Below are positions 55,664 to 64,000 of a stretch of 64,000 nucleotides of DNA, one piece after another. Position 1 is the first letter of the stretch, and each line of letters opens with the position of its first letter. A program made the translations under genes and the position numbers. A model generated the notes under the pieces. It had not been told where the DNA came from. It did not search any database and was given only the letters and a program-made list of their open reading frames with translations. Source of the DNA: Panicum virgatum (Eukaryota; Streptophyta; Magnoliopsida; Poales; Poaceae); assembly GCF_016808335.1 (NCBI RefSeq), contig NC_053140.1:30126086-30190085 (forward strand). Direction: 5' to 3'.

Positions 55664-58600
55664 TCAACTCGGGGCGAAGAGCTGACAGTCCCTTAGCCCC
55701 CGCGTATTGCCAAGTGTGAGCTTCATCCATAAAAGCTTGTACTGCCTCCTGAATGTTTGGAGCCGCCCCATCGAAAACACAAGCATTTCTATGTTTCCAA
55801 AGGACTCATGCCCCAAGAATAAAAAAGGAGTTGAACCCTTTTCTGTTATGTTTCTGCAGTTTCCTTTGAGCCTTCTTCCACCATTCCGCAAAAATCGAAC
55901 ACCTGGTGGGTGTGATCAGGCATGACAAGTTAAGAGGCTATAGGATAGCGCACCAAAACTGTCTGGCAAAGACACAAGAGGTGAGAATGTGTTGGATTGT
56001 TTCCTCCTCTTGGTCGCAGAGGGGGCACTGCTCGGGATGTGGCAGCCCTCTTTTTTGTAAACGATCTGCTGTCCAGCAGTGATTCCGAATGGCTAGCCAC
56101 ACGAAGGTCTTACATTTACCCGGCGCCTAAGCCTTCCATAGTCTGTTCCATGGTTCAAAGGGTATGGAACCAACAAAGTAACTTCTATAGCGGATCTCGT
56201 AGAGAAAGGACCTGAGGCCTCGGGCTTCCAACGATGTATGTCTTCCGAGTTATTTAAGTTTGCCCCAGAGATTAAGTCCCATAACTCAAGGTATTCTGCC
56301 AATCCATACCACCCAAGAGCATTTCTAATGCAAGTTACCCAAAGATTCTCCTGCAAAGCCTCACTTACAGTTCTCTTTTTTCCGATTCTAATGGGAACAC
56401 ATTGGACGACATTTGGAGCTAAATCTGCTAGGCAGCAGCCATGCATCTAACGATCAGTCCAGAAAACTGTATTCCTTCGATTCTCCACTGCGGCTTTGGG
56501 AACTGCACAGCGCACAGTGGCGGCCAAATTTTTTTTCATCCTTTAAAAATGTTGAATACCCAAATCCTAAATCCTGGGCCCGCCCCTAGCTGTGAGGACA
56601 AATTTAACCAGGTACTGCTCGTCTAGCCAAAGTCAGTAATGAGGCTTTCCAACCAGGTGACTTGTTGACTATTTTTTCAATCCACACCAAGAGATCACAT
56701 TTTCTCAGCTTTTTGTTCGAGATAGGCAACCCTAAATAAGTGGTGGGAAAGCTAGAAGTGGTACACTGCAAGGTATTGTTCACCACATCTCCAATTTCCT
56801 CCTCGCATTGAATAGGAATTACACTACTTTTCTGCAGGTTTGTCTGTAGACCAGAAGCTTCACCGAAAGCTTGCAGGATTTTTTTTTGTGAGAAGAAGAT
56901 CTTGACCATTTGAACTGATAAATAACACAACATCATCTGCATAAAGAGAAAGTCTCTGACCGGTGGATAAAAGAGGTGAAAGCAGCCCTTCTGAATCAGC
57001 CTTGACAAACATGCTATTCAGCACATCCATGACAAGGATAAATAATATAGGGGAAAGTGGGTCTCCCTGACGCAACCATCCCTGGCGAAAAACGGGTTCA
57101 CCTGGCTCTCCATTGAGGATATATGAGTGGAAGCTGACTGCAATAAGTCGGAGATGATGGACCGCCAAGTAGGTCCAAAACCCAAATGTGCCAGAATCTC
57201 TAGAAGAAAGGCCCAGTCCACTGAATCAAATGCTTTAGAAATGTCTAATTTCAAGAACAGACTTGAAATCTTTCGTTGGTGAAGAACTTTGATTGTTTGC
57301 TGCACCAACATGAAGTTGTCATGAATGCACCTGCCTCTTATGAAAGTGCTCTGATTAGTTGCGACCAATGTGTTCAGCTGCGAGGCCAGGCGATTTGCCA
57401 AAATCTTGGTCACAAGCTTTGCGAAGCTATGAACCAATCTAATGAGACAATAATCCTTTGTCTCCAGAGCTTCAGCCTTCTTGGGGATTAGTGCTAGATA
57501 TGCTGAATTGAGCAGTTCCAAGTTCCTCTTATCTCACTGATGTAGGGACACCAAAGCTGCCAGGAGATCCACTTTAATAATAGGCCAACAAGCTTTGTAA
57601 ATGCGCCCTGTGAAACCATCAGGTCCTGGTGCACGATCAGCTGGCAGCGCTTTTATAGTCTCCCAAACTTCATCCTCAGTGAAAGGCGCATCGAGAGCTG
57701 AGAGATCAAAACCAACCCGGTGGAAGGCAGACAAATCCAGAGAAGTAGATCTTACTCTAGCCCTGCCCAGAACTCCATCGAAGTGGTCAAAGAGGATTTG
57801 CTGTTTATCCTCTTGTGCTGTGACCACACGCCCATCCACTATTAATTTTGGAATGAAGTTCTTCTTCTTCCGAAAGCTGGCTTGTTTATGAAAGAAAGAA
57901 GTGTTTGCGTCACCCCCTTTCAGATAACACACCTGAGATCGTAGGAGAGCAATTGTTCTTTCTAAAGATGCCAAAACCAGACAGTGCTTCTTCAGGTTAC
58001 GCCTCAGCCAATTCTCTTCGGCCGATAACTCCCGGTGTTCTTGGGCCACTTATAAGTTATGCAAGATGTGCTGAGCGAGAGCCAGCAGCGAGTTTACATT
58101 CCCCACCTGCTTCTGACTCCAAGATTGCAGAGCTTTGGAAAGACGCTTCAGCTTAATAGAAAATCTCAAGAAAGGGGAACAATGCTGTACCCGATCCTCC
58201 CAGGACTGCTGCACTGTTTCACGAAATCCATCAAGCCTTGTCCAGAAGCTCTCAAAATGAAACTTTTTCTTCCCCATTACGCCTTTCCTAAGGCCTAAGA
58301 TCAGCGGGCAGTGGTCAGACATCTCCATAGCATGAGTTTGCAACACACTTTCTGTGTAAATGTTCTCCCAAACATTAGTGCAAAGTACCCGATCCAACTT
58401 GACTAGTGTCGGAGAGTCCCTTTCATTGGACCAGTTATATCTTCTCCCTAAAAGAGGTATTCCCTTCAGCTCTATCTCATTAACAAAATGATGAAAGCGA
58501 CCCATCATAGCTCTGTTTATATTCTCATTATTTTTGTCTTCCGAACAATAGATCATGTTAAAATCCCCAGCTAACATCCAAGGGCCAGGGCAAAGTGACC

Positions 58601-58969
58601 TTACTTCCCGGAGTTCATCAAGAAAAGCTACTTTATCAGCATCCTGATGCGGGCCGTATACACCTGTAAACCACCAAGGTGGATCCTCCTGATTGCTAAG
58701 CAAAACAGAAACCGAGTGATGATGCACATGATGATGGGTAATCACAAAAGATCCTTCCCTGCACGCGATCAGAATACTGCCCCTAGTTTGTTGTGCGGGC
58801 AAATAAACAAAATTGGTGAAGTCTTGCCCAAGGAAAGATGCAACATCGCGCTCAGCAATATGAGATAACTTTGTTTCCTGGAGACAGACCACAGTCGGTC
58901 TAGAGTCATCCGCTTAGCTTTGTCGTTAAGACCACGGACATTCCAAACCAAAATACTTGTTCTATCCAT
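55664..58969 (-). pseudogene. LINE ORF2: endonuclease and reverse transcriptase, degenerate
   Basis: Starts MDRTSILVWNVRGLNDKAKR at 58969. Endonuclease: CLQETKLSHI, FTGVYGPHQDADK, LAGDFNMIYCSEDKN, RRYNWSNER, and MSDHCPLIL, the catalytic Asp-His pair. RT: PADRAPGPDGFTGRIYK, FLKLDISKAFDSVDW, GWLRQGDPLSPILFIL, and the catalytic LYADDVVLFI, then YLGLPISNKKLR. The zf-RVT-like tail has LWDLISGANL. The enzyme nicks target DNA and copies its RNA in place. There are frame changes near 58900, 57530, 57020-57100 and 56880, a stop at 58050, and a 75-bp insertion in the region after RT. Confidence 0.88.
56515..56589. mobile_element. Small hAT-like MITE inserted in the LINE ORF2
   Basis: CAGTGGCGGCC at the left and GGGCCCGCCCCTAG at the right form weak inverted ends around an A/T-rich centre. 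LINE coding resumes on both sides (LVKFVLTA and QFPKAAV). No clear 8-bp duplication. Confidence 0.45.
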
Positions 58970-59086
58970 GAGCACAGGAGGATTGACAAGACCACAACGA
59001 GCTATCAACACACCATCACCGATGTAGAGTCCTCACCCAACAGATCATCGGGTGGCACGGCCCAACCAAATAGAATTGCAAGGGCC

Positions 59087-59449
59087 TCAACGTGGTCCCT
59101 GCTGGGGAGATCGCGGTAGAACTTGGAGCATCTGTCCATCATCCTCTAGACCAAGCTTCTGGCACACTGTAGTCGCAGAAGTTCTGTCAAACTCGGGGGG
59201 CAATTTTGCTATCCGTCGACTGCGACGTGGTAGACCTACGGGACCACCAGTTTTCACCCTTTTTTTGTTAACCACCGGAGCCGTAACAATGGCATCAACC
59301 TTCTTGGTGATCCTTTCAATGAACTCAGCCGCTGGAGAAGAAGGAGCTGAAGAGGCTCGCCCCCTCGCCGCACGGGAGTAAACAATCAAGTTGTCAGGGA
59401 GGATTCTGGACGCAGTTGTGGCAGAACCACCTGAATTATTCCGGCTCAA
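59087..59449 (-). pseudogene. LINE ORF1 C-terminal region
   Basis: Contains GLPRRSRRIAKLPPEFDR followed by a region like that at 5469-5774, the basic motif that closes ORF1 in grass LINEs. It precedes ORF2 by about 120 bp. The beginning of ORF1 is missing. Confidence 0.6.
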
Positions 59450-59516
59450 GTGCGCTGGCCATCACCATAAAGGCATCATCGACTCAAACGCACTTCAAAC
59501 GGAACAATTCTTGGTC

Positions 59517-62500
59517 TGTCGGGTAACGTCCCGATACAACCACCGGTTCTCGAATCGAACAATCATACCCCACACGAAGCTGAGTCCAGAGATATTACAA
59601 CCATATATATTTTACAACACAGGCATAGTAGTGATTACAACATGTTTCAAAGTACTTATTACAGATCCAAACTTAGAAAAACATTATACAACCCATAAGT
59701 TTAAAGTTCAGAGTTAAGCAGTGGAAAGAAAACACGACGGCTACAACACGTCGCAAAAGGATACCAAACTAGCCCAAGCAAGGTATCACTCATCGGGGTC
59801 ATTGCCGGCCGGAGACGGATCCCACTCTACGGACCAGCTGGCAGGCAAAGAGCAGGGGTAAGTCAGACTAGCGATCTGGTCCTCAAAACTCATACCTGAA
59901 AAAAAAGTTTCAACAGAAAGGCTGAGTATACTAATACTCAGCAAGACTTAACCGTCAACGGATATACTTAGTCCACTTAACTAGACTATGCAGGGTTCTG
60001 ATAGGCTCTGATTTTTCTTTTGCTGAAAAGCAACAAAGAGTAGGTCCTTAAATTCATATTTTAGCTTTCAATGTTCTAGTTGATTAACCATTCTATGTAA
60101 GCATCTAACTCTAATCAATCATGGTAGAACTTTAATCAAATATCAAGATTGATCATAATAATGTTACTCTTATTACTCTGTGTGTCAAAGGAATCAAGCA
60201 GTCCCAAACCGTGAGAAGCGGATGATTCGAATCGAATTTGTTAACCTGGCCAGGCAGACCTAACACACACATTTGGAACACCGTCAGGTCGTTCCCAAAC
60301 AACCGTTGACCTTTCATTCCGGCTTGTGGATAGTGTCACTCTCCCCGACTACAGGGCACCAACTTCCTCCCTGCACCCACCCGTGGTGTTGCGCAACATA
60401 AACATAAATAAAAACCTATCTCTAAGAGAGAGTGAAAGATATATCCACTCCCTGGTCCGATCGGCTACTAGGCTTACCGCGTACCATATTTACGGCATGT
60501 AGCTAGTACATTCAAACACTTAACCACCGCTACCACACACCGCGACCTTAGCAGATTTCATCAACACAGACGGGTCTCACCCAAGTTCATGATATCGAAC
60601 ATGACCCCGTCCGTCGTCCTTATATTGATTGCAGAAAGTAAATAAGCAACTCCTATAGAGCTCGCGAGTGACAGGCAATCACTCGACTTTTACCGGTCCT
60701 GTTAGCATAGCATCTAATTCGGACTCGAATCTAGTGTTCAATACATAGGTTCCTAGGATCATGCATCTAGGGTTTCAATTCAACTCCTAAGAACTGTAAA
60801 TGCACAAATAAATAGTATATAAAGTGCATAATTTGAAAAACTGGGTTATGTCCGGGGCTTGCCTTCGCGGTAGTCACTAGCTAACTCAGCCTTGGGCTCT
60901 TCCGGACTTTGGTCCAGGTCTTCAGTCAGTACAGCAGCGTTCACCTGGGCTTCTTGATCACCTCCTTCAGACTCCTGGATCAACTCGTACTTCCTATCAA
61001 CTAGAACAGTTGTATCTATATGTGATGCAAGAAACGGTATTATAAACACACACTTCACAATAAAGTTGCAGTTTAAAAGATAACAAACATAACTAAGTAT
61101 ATGGGCAATCATTTATAGAGTAGTTATTTAACCTTTCTTACTACACAAACAACAGGATTAACCTCACAAGACAACTTGATTAACTTCACAAAGTAAGTTT
61201 TAGTTAACTCACATATCATTTAAAACATGGTTCGCTAAGAATTGAGTAACTCAGAATACAACCAGCATTTAAATGCAAAAAAATTACTTCAAACAGTTAG
61301 TACAGAGAGAAATCTACACAGAAAATTTCATGCCATTTCATGCAGCCAATTATTCAGAATAAAATATTTATTCAGACAGCACCTATAACAAGATTAAATT
61401 CTACAGGCTGAACTAGAGAAGATCAGAGGCTATAAATTTAACAGCATACTAACACAGTATTATCTAAGCTTCTATAACTTTTTCATTATTTTATCTGCAA
61501 ATCAATAATTCTGATAAAAAGAAAAAACTAGCATCAACACATCAAGATTCATTTTTAACTTCTGTTCTAGACATGATCTGGTGTTCAAACTTAATGGACA
61601 TGCTAAAATACTCAAAATGAACACTCAGAAATATTTGCATGATTTATATTGAAAATAAATTATTTTCCATAATTAAATCCTACTTAACAATCATTAAATC
61701 AAAGATATAGTTAAATAGATCTAAAATTTCCTAAACTTTCACAATAGCAAGGTTTCAGTGACATGAATGTATGGAAACAGTTTCACACTGAGGACTTTAA
61801 AATTTCTACCAGCATAAATACATTAGCAAAGCTAGTAGATCTAAGAATCTTGAAACTTTGACCTAGTTAATGATGTCAAAAAGGGTTCAAATTTTTACCA
61901 GGTACTAGCAACACTGCAAGACACTTTCTAGCCAAAAATCACAAAAAGTTACTGAGTACAACTCCTAGAACAGTTAAAGCCTATTTATTCTATTCTTTTT
62001 CTTGGATTAAAATACATACCAAAACTGAAGATATCGATGTAACACAAATTGTAGATCTTGTAACAAGGATTCCAAAACAATTAGATTTATATTTTTATGA
62101 TTTTTATACGAATTTCTAGGCATTTTTAAAGTTCACTAGTTTGAATTCTAGAGTTCATGAACATTTCTCAAATTAGCCCCTGGAACTTTCTTTTCTTTTC
62201 AAACGAGGTCCCTGGCCGGAGCAGGGGAGGCACGGCGCTGCAGATCCCGGCGAGGTCCGGCCCTGGGGCGAGGGGGAGGTTAGGGAAAAGGAGGAGGAAG
62301 TCCCTGCACACCTTTTGGTGGTCTTGGATCGCTGGGAGAAGGTCGGGAAGGTGCTCGACGGCGGTGGACAGGGAGCGGCGTCAGAGGTTCAACGGCGGCG
62401 AGGTTCTCCGGTGAGGGATTGGCGACAAGGGGAGGCTGGTGAGCTTCGCAGGCCCAAGGTGGAGCTCGCTAGGGGTCGAGAGGGTCGGGGAAGGTCTGGA

Positions 62501-63361
62501 GCGGCATGTCGACGGTGAGCTCGAGCTCGCCGGAGTTCGGGTGGACGGCGGCAGTGTTCTGGGGTTTCGGGGTGGGGATTTGGCGAGGAAGCGAGAGAAA
62601 TAGAATGAGGGGGTTCTGCTGGTGCTACTGCGCACGAGAGGAGGGGAGCCAGGGCACTGCCCTGTGCTGGTCACGGCGAAGGCGAGGTGGCGGCCACAAA
62701 GCTCGTCGGGGTGGCGTGGCGAGGAGAGGAGGGCTCCAGCGCGAGGGGAGGTAGGGCCAGGGGGTTGCGGGGGTGCCATGTGTGGCGGTGGAGCAGCAGG
62801 AGGTGTCCTGCGACCCTCCACGGCGGCGGGCGGCGCCGTCCAGCGCCGGCGACCGAGAAGCAGAGAGGTAGAAGATGAAGACTGGACTGGTTTATAATTT
62901 CTTAAAAGTTTAGGGGCCCTACTGTGAAACAAAAATAACTCCTAAACTAGGGCTCAAATGAAAAAGTGCCCAACATGAAAGTTGTTCAACTTTTGAAGAT
63001 CTACAACTTTGATGTTGTGCAAAAATTGACTTGACCAAAGGTTGATAAGTTATTTTGAAAACATAGAAAGGATTTTGAATTTAATGGACTTTTGTCTTTT
63101 GCAAAGCAAATTCACTTCAAGTTTAGACTAAAATGTAAAATTTTCTGCCATGTAATGATTACCCTGATTTTACAAAGACACCCTTCTCAAAAGCAAGATT
63201 CACGCATCTTATTCAAATTAACTTATAGAAAGAACCTTGCATAAAATCATATTTACACAAATGACCTTATACTTTTAAAATTAGATCCTTGCTCAAGCAA
63301 TTCGAGAGCATGATGCATAAAATAATTGCAGTTCTACTGTGCAGACACCTAGGGTGTCACA
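59517..63361 (-). repeat. 3' LTR of a minus-strand Tekay-like element (3845 bp)
   Basis: On the plus strand it runs TGTCGGGTAACG...GGTGTCACA; reversed, it starts TGTGACACCCTAGGTGTC, like the other Tekay LTR (TGTGACACCTCAGGTGTC). Next to it at 63362-63379 is the minus-strand polypurine tract AGGGGGGAAGGC, and beyond that chromodomain coding, so the element body is to the right. It has the same layout as the Tekay LTR: AT-rich, a CpG-rich block (62160-62880) and the small conserved frame. Sequence identity between the two families is low outside short blocks. Confidence 0.85.
60846..61112 (-). other. Small conserved reading frame in the second Tekay-like LTR
   Basis: 88 codons; the last 55 (DRKYELIQESEGGDQEAQVN to REGKPRT) parallel the frame at 15131-15385 in spacing and key residues (YEL, QE, N, DL.Q.PE, EGKP). 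The CATATAGA just before it is also shared. Confidence 0.45.
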
Positions 63362-63405
63362 GCCTTCCCCCCTAAAAGGAATCTCGCAACAAGATTACAG
63401 GAAGA

Positions 63406-63496
63406 TTAAAGATGGAAAGATTTGGTACCTGGATTGGTTCTAAGAAAGTCGGGAAAATTTCTTTGGAGATAAGTTTCAGTCTCCCAAGTGGCTTCT
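63406..63496 (-). pseudogene. C-terminal end of Tekay-like pol (chromodomain tail)
   Basis: Minus strand encodes ATWETETYLQRNFPDFL, the conserved end of the chromodomain, then NPGTKSFHL and TAA (63408-63406). The upstream part is removed by the LTR starting at 63497. Confidence 0.75.
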
Positions 63497-64000
63497 TGTG
63501 ACATCCCAAAAATTTACCAAATTAAATCACGTGTTAAATTTTTTTTCAAAACTTTTCATCGTTGAGCTCATTTAACCCTAACCGTCCCAATCATCATTCC
63601 ACCTTTTCTTCTCCCTTTTCCGCCGACTGAACCTTGCTCTCTCTCTCTATTTTTTTTCCTCGCCGCCGTCCCATCCCGCGTCGCTCGGCTGCCTGTCGCC
63701 CACGCGCGAACGCCCGCCGCGAATCCCGCCTCGCTCCTCTTTTCTTTTCCTTCCCTCTTTTTTTTTCTCTCCTCCTCCTTTTCCTTTTCCTTTTCTTTTC
63801 TTCTTTCCTTCTCCTTTCTTCTTTCCCTTTCCTTCTCCCCTGTTTCCTGGCTGTGCGCGCGCACGTCCCTGAGCTTGCCCCGTGCGCGTGCTCGCCCTGC
63901 TGCGCGCCCGTACCCACGCGCTCCGCGTGCCCAGGACGCCCGCCGCGCCGCTCGCCGCTGCTCGACGCGTCCTGTCACCTACTTCGCCGCGCCGCCCACC
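63497..64000 (+). repeat. Start of a further Ty3-gypsy-type LTR, cut by the window edge
   Basis: TGTGACATCCCAAAAATTTACC opens an LTR in plus orientation, inserted in the chromodomain coding sequence. A TC-rich and then CpG-rich block follows. The minus-strand frames there (63568-63978) are Lys/Arg/Glu low-complexity and not genes. Confidence 0.65.

Larger units (their letters stand above)
55474..59516 (-). mobile_element. L1-type LINE, nearly full ORF2, 5' end cut
   Basis: The 3' end is at the left: a T-run (55474-55480) that is the poly-A on the minus strand, next to the tail AGCTCTTTGCGTATTCG. Rightwards come the zinc-finger tail of ORF2, RT, endonuclease and the end of ORF1. The LTR at 59517 cuts into it or bounds its 5' truncation. 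Frameshifts and stops are frequent. Confidence 0.88.

Noticed and set aside
63568..63978. Lys/Glu/Arg-rich minus-strand frame
   Set aside because: Reverse strand of a TC-rich LTR tract; repetitive composition only.

Overview
The window is repeat-dense plant nuclear DNA, almost certainly from a grass (Poaceae) and probably a panicoid. The evidence is the set of families present: Tat and Tekay/Del Ty3-gypsy elements, Copia, two nested CACTA transposons, Mutator-like and Tourist elements, an L1-type LINE, a tRNA-headed SINE and several solo LTRs. I see no intact host gene. The only recognisable host gene is a shattered copy of OST3, a subunit of the oligosaccharyltransferase complex.

Layout. 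1-7449: an OST3-like coding region on the minus strand, cut into pieces by a Copia element (1-3188, running off the left edge), a Mutator-like element (3280-6163, itself loaded with a Pack-MULE-like element, two MITEs and a LINE tail) and a Ty3-gypsy solo LTR (6380-7312). 7579-8256: a small CACTA with a tRNA-like module. 8691-38446: one Tat-lineage Ty3-gypsy element on the minus strand (TSD CAAAC), with two accessory genes in antisense orientation. Its plant-mobile-domain antisense gene is split by a complete, younger Tekay/Del chromovirus (12339-28595, TSD CCTTC, 4.39-kb LTRs). 39500-41439: a solo LTR (TSD GTCTG) carrying a second solo LTR (39638-41064, TSD ACGTC). 42931-55376: a SINE split by a CACTA (43030-55154, TSD TTT), which is split by a 10.2-kb CACTA (44734-54982, TSD TAA) carrying decayed TNPD and TNPA/Ulp1-type genes. 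55474-59516: a minus-strand LINE. 59517-63361: the 3' LTR of a minus-strand Tekay-like element. 63497-64000: the start of another LTR that lands in its chromodomain.

The gene order in each element follows its family: gag-PR-RT-RNaseH-INT in the Ty3 elements, endonuclease-RT in the LINE, transposase plus second gene in the CACTA. Nearly all coding regions carry stops or frameshifts. The most complete is the Tekay polyprotein, broken only by two TAG codons that sit at domain boundaries.

The most unusual signal is a 7-mer, AGCCGAT/ATCGGCT. By eye I find 39 exact copies in the 13.5 kb of the Tat element, in both orientations, in LTRs, non-coding leader and all three coding frames, against about 2 in the 16.3-kb Tekay element nested inside it. 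Chance expectation is about 2 for each. This looks like a DNA-level dispersed recognition site belonging to the element.
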